Part shown: positions 32,086 through 42,673 of the stretch, one piece after another
Numbering within the stretch: position 1 is the stretch's first letter
How the letters are laid out: every line of letters begins with the position of its first letter
Source of the DNA: Micromonospora sp. NBRC 110009
Lineage (GTDB): Bacteria > Actinomycetota > Actinomycetes > Mycobacteriales > Micromonosporaceae
DNA: 64,000 nucleotides
Assembly (NCBI RefSeq): GCF_030518795.1
Contig: NZ_CP130427.1
Coordinates: 4,154,001-4,218,000, forward strand
Direction: 5' to 3'
Position numbers and translations under genes: made by a program
The notes under the pieces: model-generated
Database searches by the model: none
What the model saw: only the letters and a program-made list of their open reading frames with translations
Told to the model about the DNA's origin: nothing

Positions 32086-33345
32086 ATGGGCCGCAGCCAG
32101 TCGTTGCCCCGGGGTGGCGATCCGCGCTTCGGGCCGGACGCCGACGACACCGGCTGTCCGATCCTGCACGTCGACATGGACGCCTTCTTCGCCTCGGTCG
32201 AGGTGCGCCGCCGCCCGGAGCTGCGTGGCCGGCCGGTGGTGGTGGGCGGTGTCGGTCCGCGCGGGGTGGTCAGCTCGGCCAGCTACGAGGCCCGCCGGTA
32301 CGGCGTGCGCAGCGCCATGCCCACCGCCCGGGCCCGGGCGCTCTGCCCGGACGCGGTCTATCTCCCACCGGACTTCACGCAATACTCGGCGGCCTCCCGC
32401 GCGGTGATGCGGATCTTCCGGGACGTCACCCCGCTGGTCGAGCCGCTCTCCCTGGACGAGGCGTTCCTCGACGTCGCCGGCGCCCGCCGGCTCTTCGGGC
32501 CGCCCGTCCGGATCGCCCGGCTGATCCGCCGCCGGGTCGCCGAGGAGCAGGGGCTGACCTGCTCGGTCGGGGTGGCCCCGAGCAAGTTCGTGGCCAAGCT
32601 GGGCTCCACCCGGGCCAAGCCGGACGGCCTGCTCGTGGTGCCCGCCGCCCGGGTGCTCGACTTCCTGCACCCGCTGCCGGTGGCGGCGCTCTGGGGCGTG
32701 GGGGAGCGCTCCGCCGAGGCGCTGCACCGCCTCGGCCTCAACACCGTCAACGACCTGGCCGAGGCGCCGCTCGGCCTGCTGCGCCGAGCGGTCGGCGAGG
32801 CGTCCGCCACCCACCTGCACGAGCTGGCCTGGGGGCGGGACTCGCGCCGGGTCTCCCCGGAGCACGTGGAGAAGTCGATCGGCGCGGAGGTCACCTTCGA
32901 CGTCGACGTGACCGACCCGGGGGAGATCCGCCGCGCCCTGCTGGCCCTCGCCGAGAAGGTCGGCGCCCGGCTGCGCGCGGCCGGGCAGGTCGGGCGGACC
33001 GTGTCGCTCAAGGTCCGGCTGGCCGACTTCCGCACCGTCAACCGCTCCCGCACCCTCACCGTGCCCACCGACACCGCCCGGGAGATGTTCGACACGGCCT
33101 GGGCCCTCTGGACCGCCCTGGCCCCCGGTGAGCCGGTCCGCCTGGTCGGCGTCCGGATGGAGGGGCTGGCCGCGGCGGAGGAGACGCCGCGGCAGCTCAC
33201 CCTCGGCGCGCCCGAGCGCGGCTGGCGGGAGGCGGAGGCGGCAGCGGACGCGGCGGCCGCCCGATTCGGGCGGTCCGTCATAGGTCCGGCCAGTCTTCTC
33301 AGCAGGCGTGATCCACGACGAGTCGAAAAACCGGCCCGGCCGTAG
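32086..33345 (+). CDS. dinB: DNA polymerase IV (Y family)
   Basis: A 419-aa translesion polymerase with an intact active site: ILHVDMDAFFASVEVRRRPELRG near residue 27 and SLDEAFLDVAGARRLFG near 123, supplying the three acidic metal ligands. VVSSASYEARRYGVRSAMP is the fingers region, and the helix-hairpin-helix reads LWGVGERSAEALHRLGL. The C-terminal TPRQLTLG (about residue 366) is a clamp-binding motif. ATG start is leaderless. It contrasts with ImuB, which has lost these catalytic residues. It follows the phosphodiesterase-like gene by 38 bp but has its own promoter. Confidence 0.95.
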   Translation: MGRSQSLPRGGDPRFGPDADDTGCPILHVDMDAFFASVEVRRRPELRGRPVVVGGVGPRGVVSSASYEARRYGVRSAMPTARARALCPDAVYLPPDFTQYSAASRAVMRIFRDVTPLVEPLSLDEAFLDVAGARRLFGPPVRIARLIRRRVAEEQGLTCSVGVAPSKFVAKLGSTRAKPDGLLVVPAARVLDFLHPLPVAALWGVGERSAEALHRLGLNTVNDLAEAPLGLLRRAVGEASATHLHELAWGRDSRRVSPEHVEKSIGAEVTFDVDVTDPGEIRRALLALAEKVGARLRAAGQVGRTVSLKVRLADFRTVNRSRTLTVPTDTAREMFDTAWALWTALAPGEPVRLVGVRMEGLAAAEETPRQLTLGAPERGWREAEAAADAAAARFGRSVIGPASLLSRRDPRRVEKPARP

Positions 33346-33378
33346 GTCGTCCCGCTTTCCGACGCGCGAGCCCCCTCG

Positions 33379-33437
33379 TAGACTTGCGGGTAAGCAGCCG
33401 GTTGGCTGCCACGGTCTGTCGGCCCGTGCGGGCCGAC
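33379..33437 (+). promoter_or_regulatory. Promoter and hairpin leader of the DUF3040 gene
   Basis: TAGACT at 33379-33384 is a -10 candidate. The transcript would contain CAGCC-GGTT-GGCTG and then an 8-bp perfect hairpin GTCGGCCC-GTGC-GGGCCGAC (33418-33437) shortly before the GGGGAGGAG ribosome-binding site. No clear -35 element. Confidence 0.5.
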
Positions 33438-33460
33438 CAACGTGACCGGGGAGGAGTGCC

Positions 33461-33856
33461 GTGCCGCTCTCGGAGCACGAGCAGCGGCTGTTCGAGCAGA
33501 TCGAGCGGTCGCTTGCCGAGGACCCCAAGTTCGCCTCGGCCGTGCGCGCCAGCGACCCGCGTTTCCACGCGCGGCGTCGCGTGCTCGTCGCTGCCGGCGT
33601 GGTCATCGCTGGTCTGGCCCTGCTGATCTACGGGGCCGTGATCAAGACGCCTCCGCTGGCCGTGGCGGGCTTCGTCGTCATGCTGGCCTCACTGATCTAC
33701 GCGGTGCAGTCGCAGCGGCGGTCCCAGTCGCCCGACCTGCACGTGGTCGGCGGCACGACGAGCCGCCGGGCCCGCGGTGGCCGGGCCGGCCGGCGGGGTT
33801 CGTTCCTCGACCGGATGGAGGACCGCTGGCGGCAGCGCCCGGAGGGGCACCGCTGA
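33461..33856 (+). CDS. DUF3040 membrane protein
   Basis: A 131-aa protein of the actinobacterial DUF3040 family. The N-terminal signature PLSEHEQRLFEQIERSLAEDPKFA is diagnostic. Two hydrophobic helices (about residues 42-62 and 66-84) follow, then an Arg-rich cytoplasmic tail. In mycobacteria a family member (Rv2169c) is near the mraZ cluster, as here. Starts at GTG after GGGGAGGAG. Function unknown. The gene converges on the transglutaminase operon, with a long hairpin between. Confidence 0.85.
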   Translation: MPLSEHEQRLFEQIERSLAEDPKFASAVRASDPRFHARRRVLVAAGVVIAGLALLIYGAVIKTPPLAVAGFVVMLASLIYAVQSQRRSQSPDLHVVGGTTSRRARGGRAGRRGSFLDRMEDRWRQRPEGHR

Positions 33857-34047
33857 CCACGGGGCCCTGACTGAGGGCCGCACCGCGACGGGACGCCGGC
33901 GACCGTGGCCGCTCCTTCGCGCCCCGGAACTCCTTCGAAGATCCGCCCGGAACCCCCTCGGAAGATCATCGTGCCGCCCGGCCGTGGTGGCATCCCCGTG
34001 CCCCGGACACCCCGCTGCCGCGCGACGGCGTCACCCTGGCAACCGCC

Positions 34048-34097
34048 CGGTCGGTCCGTCCCGCCGGCGGGGGAGCGCCGGCGGGACGGACCGACCG
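34048..34097. terminator. 22-bp perfect inverted repeat between convergent genes
   Basis: Arms 34048-34069 and 34076-34097 are perfectly complementary over 22 bp with a 6-nt loop, and abut the transglutaminase stop codon. A bidirectional terminator is the simplest reading. The 33857-34047 spacer holds only an imperfect 21-22-bp direct repeat (33923-33943 and 33946-33967) and no gene. Confidence 0.75.
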
Positions 34098-36566
34098 TCA
34101 GCGAGCCGGACGGCCCGCTAGGAGGCGACGCGGATTCCAGCGCACCAGCCGGTCCCGCACCTGGCCGGTGGTGGTCACCAGCCGGGCCGAGCGGTCCGAC
34201 ACCGCGGTACGCCAGCGCAGCAGCACCGACGGCGGCAGCAGCGCCGCCCTGATCCGGGCACCCCGGCCGGCCCGGCCGGCGAGCGCGCCACGCACCGACC
34301 GCAGGGCCGGGTGCAGCGCCTCCCCGGTGAGCGGGTCGCGGGCGTAGCGGGCCCGCTCCTCGGCCCGCCCGAGCAGCCGGACCCCGGTCACCGCCCCGGC
34401 ATCCTCGGTGAGGGTCTCCCGGACCAGCCGCTCGGCGGTGGCCCGGGGCGTCTCCGTCCGGTCCACGCGCACCTGGTAGTCGACCAGCGTGTCGAGCAGC
34501 TCGTCCCAGGCGGCGTGGGCGTCCGCCCGGGCCCGCTCGGTGTCCACCCCGACGGTGAGGTCGCGGACCGCCCCCCGGGGACCGGGCACGGCGGCCAGCG
34601 CGGTGGCCGCCGGCGCGACGGCCCGGACCCGCCGGCGGCGGCGCAGCGTCGAGCGGCGCAGCGCCGGCAGGGCCAGCAGCACCAGCAGGGCCAGCACCCC
34701 GGCCGCCCACCACGGCCAGACCGGGCTCTGCCGGGCGGCGCCGCCGTCGCCGACGTTGAGGCCCTGGTCGGCGTCCTTGTCCAGCCGGTCCGGGTCGTTC
34801 GGGCCGGCGGACGGGTCCACCCCGCCCGGCGCGGCGGTGCTCCCCGGCAACGGGGCGACGTCCTCGGGGGCGTCGGTGTCCGGGGCCCAGGCCGACCGGA
34901 CCGAACCCTGGATGCTCGCCGCCGGGGTGGGGTCGAACGGCACCCAGCCGAACCCGTCGAAGTAGACCTCCGTCCAGGCGTGCAGGTTCCGGTTGGTCAG
35001 CACGTAGCTGCCGCCCTCGGAGTTGCTGCCGTTGGTGAAGCCGACCGCCACCCGGGCCGGGATGCCGGCCGCCCGGACCAGCCAGGCCATCGCGGCGGCG
35101 TACTGCTGGCAGTAGCCGACCTTGGTGGCGAGGAAGTCCGTGATGTCGTCCCCGCTGGTGCCACCCCTGGTGGAGAGGGAGTAGGTGAAGCCGTTCTCCA
35201 CCGAGAAGTAGCCGTAGATCGCGCGGACCTTGTCGTAGTCGTTCTGCTTGCCCTTGATGAGCTGGTCGACCAGCCGGTCCACCGCCCGGACCGACGGCGT
35301 GACGGTCTGCTGGCGCCGCACCGGGTGGTCGGCCGGCAGCGCCGGCGCCCCGCGCAGCGCCGTCGGGCTGTACGTCGAACGGACGTAGTCGAACGAGTAC
35401 CGCTTGCCCCGGGCGTTCTCCCGGTTGGAGAAGACGATCTGCTGGTTCGGGTCGTAGAGCCAGCTGCGACTCAGGTCCTCGGTCTTCACCGGCTCGGCGT
35501 AGATCGGCAGCAGCGGCATGTTGAGGTTCTTCGTCACCTCGACGGTGGCCCGGTAGCGCCGCTGGTCGATGCCCTCCCCGCCGCGCCGGGTCGGGTCGGG
35601 CAGGCTCCGGGTCACCGGCTGCCCGGAGGGGACGCGCGCCTGGAAGCCGTCCGGGCGCAGCTCGTCGACCACCCCCAGGCGCAGGTAGAACGGGGCCGGC
35701 TCGTTGGTGGTGACCTTGACCAGATCGAACACCTGGGACTGGTTGAGCTGGCCGCTGAGCGCGGCGAACAGATCGATCCGGCCCGGCTTGCCGCCCTGCC
35801 CGGGCCGGCCGGTGCCGTCGCCGGCGCCGTTGGTGACGGTGTTCATCAGCCCGCCGGTCATCCCGGGCACCACCAGCGGCAGGGCGACCGCCAGGGCCAC
35901 CCCGACCACGGCCAGCCGGCGGCCGGCCGCGGCCAGCGGCGACGCCTCCCAGACGTCGACGTCGCGGCCCTCGCCGGTGAACCGGCGGCCGAACCGGCGT
36001 ACCCGGTCGACGTTGTCGGTGACCAGCAGCCAGAGGTAGCCGCAGGCGCCGACCACGAACGGGGTGGCCGGGACGCTGTCCACATAGACCGCCACCGGCA
36101 CCGAGTAGATCGCCAGCATCGGCAGCCCGGCCAGCGCCGGCCGGCGCAGCCCGACGGCCAGCACGTCCACCACCACGGCGACGCCGCCGACGCCCAGCAC
36201 GGTGAGGAAGAGCAGCGAGTCGACGTCCGGGACCTCCACCCCGTACGTCCGCATGTCCTGCAGCGACGCGCCGATCAGCTCGCCGAAGTGGGCGAAGGTG
36301 CCGGGGGTGGGCACGAACGCGAGCACCTCGGTGCCGCCCGGGAAGATCCAGGTCAGCCCGAGCATGAGGCCGGCGAGCATGGCCACGATCTGCCCCCACA
36401 GCGGGAAGCGGGCCAGCCGGCTCAGCGCGGCGGCGCCGGCCACCACGGCGACCACGATGGCCGCCTGGATCAGCCACGTCCAGCGCTCGAAGATCGCCGA
36501 CAGCGGCGCCGCGGCCAGCAGGGTCGCCGCCGCCGCGACGAAGCCGAGGTTGCGGGTCGCGGTCAC
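34098..36566 (-). CDS. Transglutaminase-like membrane protein (TgpA/DUF3488 type)
   Basis: An 822-aa membrane protein. About six N-terminal hydrophobic helices (residues 8-220, DUF3488) precede a long extracytoplasmic part holding a transglutaminase-like core: nucleophilic Cys in VGYCQQYAAAMAWLVRAAGIPARVAVGF (about residue 480), His in LHAWTEVYF and Asp in FDPTPA. A further transmembrane helix (about 615-635) leads to a cytoplasmic C-terminal domain (DUF4129-like). GTG start after GGAAGGGTGG. It is third in a moxR-DUF58-transglutaminase operon found across actinobacteria, thought to act on cell-envelope proteins; the actual substrate is unknown. Confidence 0.88.
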   Translation of the reverse strand: MTATRNLGFVAAAATLLAAAPLSAIFERWTWLIQAAIVVAVVAGAAALSRLARFPLWGQIVAMLAGLMLGLTWIFPGGTEVLAFVPTPGTFAHFGELIGASLQDMRTYGVEVPDVDSLLFLTVLGVGGVAVVVDVLAVGLRRPALAGLPMLAIYSVPVAVYVDSVPATPFVVGACGYLWLLVTDNVDRVRRFGRRFTGEGRDVDVWEASPLAAAGRRLAVVGVALAVALPLVVPGMTGGLMNTVTNGAGDGTGRPGQGGKPGRIDLFAALSGQLNQSQVFDLVKVTTNEPAPFYLRLGVVDELRPDGFQARVPSGQPVTRSLPDPTRRGGEGIDQRRYRATVEVTKNLNMPLLPIYAEPVKTEDLSRSWLYDPNQQIVFSNRENARGKRYSFDYVRSTYSPTALRGAPALPADHPVRRQQTVTPSVRAVDRLVDQLIKGKQNDYDKVRAIYGYFSVENGFTYSLSTRGGTSGDDITDFLATKVGYCQQYAAAMAWLVRAAGIPARVAVGFTNGSNSEGGSYVLTNRNLHAWTEVYFDGFGWVPFDPTPAASIQGSVRSAWAPDTDAPEDVAPLPGSTAAPGGVDPSAGPNDPDRLDKDADQGLNVGDGGAARQSPVWPWWAAGVLALLVLLALPALRRSTLRRRRRVRAVAPAATALAAVPGPRGAVRDLTVGVDTERARADAHAAWDELLDTLVDYQVRVDRTETPRATAERLVRETLTEDAGAVTGVRLLGRAEERARYARDPLTGEALHPALRSVRGALAGRAGRGARIRAALLPPSVLLRWRTAVSDRSARLVTTTGQVRDRLVRWNPRRLLAGRPAR

Positions 36567-36582
36567 GGGTCCACCCTTCCGG

Positions 36583-37881
36583 TCATCGCACGCCTCCGGC
36601 CACCGTCTCGGCGAGGGCCGCCCGCAGCGCGAAGCCCTGCGAACCGCGGGCCGCCTGTGGCCAGAGCACCGGCAGCCGGCCGCCGTGCTCCACGCCGATC
36701 ACCCGCCACCCGCTCTGCAGCAGGGTGAGCGCGGCGGTGCCGTGCGCGTGCGCCGCCTCCGCCCGGGCCTTGTCCGGCAGGTTGAGCCAGGTGGTGCTGT
36801 CCAGCACGAAGCCGACGCAGGTGGCGCCGTTGCCGCGCAGGCCGGCCAGCAGCTCCGCCTCGGCCGTGCTCAGGGTGCCGAACAGCGCGATGATCAGGCC
36901 GCCGTCGGCCCGTTGCCGGACCTGCTGCACCAGCGTGATGATCTCGCCGCGCTTGTCCAGCCGCACCTCGGCGAGGTGGTCGAGGAGCAGGCCCTCGCCG
37001 CCCGCCTCGGAGGCGTCCACGTCCGCGCCGTTTCCGGTGACCAGGCGCAGCTTGTACCCGGCCTGGCGCAGGTGCACGGCGATGCTGGCGGCGGCGGAGA
37101 CCGCCCACTCGAAGCTCGCCGTCGGGCCGTCCCCCCGGTGGCCGAAGGCGCGGGTGTCCAGCACCACCGTGGCCCGGCTCTCCCAGGGCTGCTCCTCCCG
37201 GCGCACCATCAGCTCCCCGGTGCGCGCGGTCGACTTCCAGTGCACCCGGCGCAGGTCGTCGCCCATCCGGTACTCCCGGGTGGCGGCGTCGTCCTCGCCG
37301 TGCACCGCGACCGAGCGGGCCCGGCTGTCGCCGCTGCCGGCGTACTCGCCGGGGAGGCGGACCGGGGGCAGCGGCGTGACCTGCGGGATCACGGTGAGGT
37401 GGTCGGTGGTGGGGAAGGCCCGGCTGAGCTCGCAGAGCCCGAACGGGTCGGTCAGCCGGATCACCAGGGGCCCCACCTCGTACCGGCCGCGCACGTCGGC
37501 CCGGACCGTGTACGCCACCGAGCTGGCCTGGTGCGCGCCGAGGCGCTCCAGCACCACCCGGGGCCGGCTGCCCAGCGCGTACGGCAGCCGGTCCTCGAGC
37601 AGCAGCGTGCCGGTGGGCAGGCGGGACAGGTTCTGCAGCCGCAGCACCACCCGGGAACTGGCCCCGACCGGCACCCGGTGCGGTTCCAGGGACCGGTTGC
37701 AGGCCAGCTTGTAGCGGCTGCGCCCGACGTAGGCCGCCGCGAGCAGCGGCAGGATGGCGAGCAGGACGGCCACCCGGAGCAGGTCCTTCTCGCCGAGGAC
37801 GCCGGCGGAGATCGCGGCGGCGGCCGCGGCCGCCAGGAAGGAGCGGCCGCGGGTGGTCAGCCCGCGCAGCCCGTCGCGCAC
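36583..37881 (-). CDS. DUF58-domain membrane protein of the MoxR operon
   Basis: A 432-aa protein with two N-terminal hydrophobic helices (about residues 15-50), a beta-rich middle and the DUF58 signature ATREYRMGDDLRRVHWKSTARTGELMVRREEQPWE (about 215-250). The C-terminal part is von Willebrand A-like (ATVVLDTRAFG, LIIALFGTLS). GTG at 37881 lies one base after the moxR stop, with CGGAGG just upstream. DUF58 proteins are regular partners of MoxR AAA ATPases, which are thought to remodel them. The transglutaminase gene follows after 16 bp. Confidence 0.88.
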   Translation of the reverse strand: MRDGLRGLTTRGRSFLAAAAAAAISAGVLGEKDLLRVAVLLAILPLLAAAYVGRSRYKLACNRSLEPHRVPVGASSRVVLRLQNLSRLPTGTLLLEDRLPYALGSRPRVVLERLGAHQASSVAYTVRADVRGRYEVGPLVIRLTDPFGLCELSRAFPTTDHLTVIPQVTPLPPVRLPGEYAGSGDSRARSVAVHGEDDAATREYRMGDDLRRVHWKSTARTGELMVRREEQPWESRATVVLDTRAFGHRGDGPTASFEWAVSAAASIAVHLRQAGYKLRLVTGNGADVDASEAGGEGLLLDHLAEVRLDKRGEIITLVQQVRQRADGGLIIALFGTLSTAEAELLAGLRGNGATCVGFVLDSTTWLNLPDKARAEAAHAHGTAALTLLQSGWRVIGVEHGGRLPVLWPQAARGSQGFALRAALAETVAGGVR

Positions 37882-37882
37882 C

Positions 37883-38935
37883 TCACGGCCTCCGCGGTTC
37901 GTACGGCCCACGTCCCTTGCCCGGGGCGGGCCGGGTGTCGTACGGCGAGCGCTTGCGGTCGTGCGGCAGCGGCAGCCGGTGCACCAGCTCGGCGACGATC
38001 GCGTCGGTGGTGCGGCGGGCGAGCTGGGCGTCGGCGGTCGGGATGATCCGGTGCGCCAGCACCGGCACCGCGAGGGCCTGCAGGTCGTCCGGGAGGACGT
38101 AGTCCCGGCCCTCAAGGGCGGCCACCGCGCGGGCGGTGCGCAGCAGCTGGAGGGTGGCCCGCGGGGACGCGCCGAGCCGCAGGTCGGGCGCCTCGCGGGT
38201 GGCGGTGACCAGGTCGATCGCGTACTGCTTGACCGCCTCGGCGACGTGCACCTGCCGGACGTGGCCGATCAGCCGGCGCACGGTGGCCGCGTCGGAGACC
38301 GGGCGCAGCTCGGTCAGCGGGTCGGTGGCCCCGTGGCCGTCCAACATGGCCAGCTCGGCGCCCGGGTCCGGGTAGCCCATCGCGATCCGGGCGGTGAACC
38401 GGTCGCGCTGCGCCTCCGGCAGCGGGTACGTCCCCTCCATCTCGATCGGGTTCTGCGTCGCGATCACCATGAACGGCGTCTGCAGCTGGTAGGTCACCCC
38501 GTCGACGGTGACCTGCCGCTCCTCCATGCACTCCAGCAGGGCGGACTGGGTCTTCGGCGAGGCCCGGTTGATCTCGTCGCCGACCACCAGGTTGGCGAAG
38601 ACCGCGCCCGGCCGGAACTCGAAGTCGTGCGTCTCCTGGTTGTAGACGCTGACCCCGGTGACGTCGCTGGGGAGCAGGTCGGGGGTGAACTGGATCCGCC
38701 GGACGGAACAGTCGATGGACCGGGCCATCGCCTTGGCGAGTTTCGTCTTGCCGACGCCGGGTACGTCCTCGATGAGCAGGTGGCCCTCCGCGAGCAGGAC
38801 GGCCAGGGCGAGCCGGACGGTGGCCGTCTTGCCCTCGATCACCTGCTCGATGTTGGCCACGATGGCCTCGCTCGCGGCGCGGAACTCGTCGTGCGGCAGC
38901 AGACCGCCCACCTCGTCCCAGGTCTGTTGTGTCAC
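37883..38935 (-). CDS. moxR: MoxR-family AAA+ ATPase
   Basis: A 350-aa AAA+ ATPase. Walker A is EDVPGVGKTKLAKA (about residue 57), Walker B is LVVGDEINRASPKTQ, sensor 1 lies in PFMVIATQNPIEMEGTYPLPEAQRDRF, and the C-terminal helical lid includes ASPRATLQLLRTARAVA, all characteristic of MoxR. I chose the GTG at 38935 because GAGGAGGAGG lies just upstream; an in-frame ATG at 39034 would add 33 residues without family similarity. First gene of the operon with DUF58 and transglutaminase genes; divergent from the leuS leader. Confidence 0.92.
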   Translation of the reverse strand: MTQQTWDEVGGLLPHDEFRAASEAIVANIEQVIEGKTATVRLALAVLLAEGHLLIEDVPGVGKTKLAKAMARSIDCSVRRIQFTPDLLPSDVTGVSVYNQETHDFEFRPGAVFANLVVGDEINRASPKTQSALLECMEERQVTVDGVTYQLQTPFMVIATQNPIEMEGTYPLPEAQRDRFTARIAMGYPDPGAELAMLDGHGATDPLTELRPVSDAATVRRLIGHVRQVHVAEAVKQYAIDLVTATREAPDLRLGASPRATLQLLRTARAVAALEGRDYVLPDDLQALAVPVLAHRIIPTADAQLARRTTDAIVAELVHRLPLPHDRKRSPYDTRPAPGKGRGPYEPRRP

Positions 38936-39172
38936 GGGCCTCCTCCTCGTCGCCTGGACGGCAGCGCTGAATAGAGCACCTGGACCCGCCGTTTGGTTCG
39001 CGACGTCGAGCCTCGTCTGCCGCAGAAATCTCACTGGTCTCTCAGGCTAACCATGTTTCTCGTTGTCGCCGACCCCCGCAGGCCGTCGGTCGGTTACGCC
39101 CGGAATATTCGCCGGACCGGGGGATCAGTACCGACCAGTGGTCCGGGCGAGATGCGCACCGGGACGGCGGGG

Positions 39173-39178
39173 TACACT
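39173..39178 (+). promoter_or_regulatory. -10 hexamer TACACT of the leuS leader
   Basis: TACACT followed by 7 nt and the ATG of the leader peptide, so the peptide mRNA would begin at or next to its start codon. Confidence 0.6.
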
Positions 39179-39185
39179 GCCGGTC

Positions 39186-39224
39186 ATGGCCGGAGCCTTC
39201 CTGCTTCTTACCGAGCCGTGCTGA
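39186..39224 (+). CDS. leuL: Leucine-rich leader peptide of leuS
   Basis: A 12-codon ORF, MAGAFLLLTEPC, whose codons 6-8 are three consecutive leucines: CTG CTT CTT. CTT is rare in this genome, where almost all Leu codons visible are CTG or CTC. The ORF begins 7 nt after a TACACT hexamer and is followed at once by a hairpin that overlaps its stop codon and then by a strong intrinsic terminator, all upstream of leuS. This is the layout of a ribosome-mediated attenuator sensing leucyl-tRNA. Leader-peptide attenuators for leucine and other amino-acid genes are known in actinobacteria; I do not know of a described case for this exact gene. The symbol is a proposal by analogy. Confidence 0.7.
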   Translation: MAGAFLLLTEPC

Positions 39225-39249
39225 TGCGCTGAACGCGCGACAGCACGGC
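39215..39249 (+). promoter_or_regulatory. Leader hairpin overlapping the leader-peptide stop
   Basis: GCCGTGCTG (39215-39223) pairs perfectly with CAGCACGGC (39241-39249). The left arm holds the last two sense codons and part of the TGA, so a ribosome finishing or stalling on the peptide would open it. CGCGC (39234-39238) could instead pair with GCGCG (39260-39264) in the terminator, a possible but weak antiterminator. Confidence 0.55.
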
Positions 39250-39250
39250 C

Positions 39251-39276
39251 GCCCCTCCTGCGCGAGGGGCTTTTTT
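39251..39276 (+). terminator. Intrinsic terminator in the leuS leader
   Basis: GCCCCTC (39251-39257) and GAGGGGC (39264-39270) form a perfect 7-bp stem with a CTGCGC loop, followed by six T. True T-tract terminators are rare in this window. It lies 53 nt before the leuS start codon. Confidence 0.85.
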
Positions 39277-39329
39277 GTGCCCGCAGCAGACCTCCCCATA
39301 TCCGACATGACCCGCGCCGAGGAGACGCC

Positions 39330-42170
<2,841 letters not shown>

Positions 42171-42186
42171 TCCGTCCCGTACCGCC

Positions 42187-42218
42187 GGAGGCGCGTCCCG
42201 TGCCCGGGGCGCGCCTCC
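42187..42218 (+). terminator. Hairpin after leuS
   Basis: GGAGGCGCG (42187-42195) pairs with CGCGCCTCC (42210-42218), 9 bp with a 14-nt loop, 17 bp after the leuS stop. No T-tract. Confidence 0.6.
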
Positions 42219-42244
42219 GCCGTGTCTCGGCCGACGGCTCGCCG

Positions 42245-42312
42245 GCTGCTCCGTCCTGCCTGCTGCTCCGTCCCGCCTTTTGCTCCCTCCTGCCTGCGGC
42301 TCCGTCCTGCCT
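42245..42312. repeat. Four tandem 17-bp units
   Basis: Units similar to GCTGCTCCGTCCTGCCT start at 42245, 42262, 42279 and 42296; units 2-4 differ from the first at a few positions. Confidence 0.85.
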
Positions 42313-42540
42313 GCGACGGAACGGCCGGGTTGGCTCGCCCCGGGCAGATGGCCCTCGCCGCACTGTCGAGCTGATGTCGCACCCGACTCACGCGTGCGGT
42401 GGCCGGCAGGTTGCTGTCCCAATCTGGCTGCCTCTGTCCGTGTTGCGTCGGCGCTCGTCGCCGCGGTTGAGTCGTTCGCGACGTCAGCTCGACAGGGTCC
42501 GGCACCCCTGTTGCGGGTCCGCCACGGACGCCCCCGTCGG

Positions 42541-42650
42541 TGGCCCCGGCCCAGCCCCCGCCCCGGCTCCGGCCCGGCCCCAGCCCCGGCCCGGCCCCAG
42601 CCCCGGCCCGGCCCGGCCCCAGCCTCGGCCCCGGCCCCGGCTCGGGACCG
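42541..42650. repeat. C-rich tandem repeat
   Basis: Repeats based on CGGCCCGGCCCCAGCCC (17 bp), at least two exact copies with degenerate flanks. One strand is nearly all C with G only in GG pairs. Such DNA is slippage-prone. Confidence 0.8.
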
Positions 42651-42673
42651 GAGACGCGCGGTCGACGCCGGTG

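Larger units (their letters stand above)
42219..42673. other. Repeat-rich spacer between leuS and the phosphotransferase gene
   Basis: No supported gene. The stretch begins with four tandem 17-bp units, contains an unremarkable middle, and ends with C-rich tandem units next to the stop codon of the convergent phosphotransferase gene. Open frames here are low-complexity Pro/Arg/Ala strings on both strands. Confidence 0.65.

Noticed and set aside
33923..33967. Imperfect direct repeat (two units of 21-22 bp containing CCCGGAAC and AAGATC)
   Set aside because: Only two diverged copies, no link to a gene or element; probably chance or a relic.
39181..39329. T-box riboswitch in front of leuS
   Set aside because: I see no T-box consensus sequence and no specifier stem; the leader is too short. 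A leader-peptide mechanism fits better.
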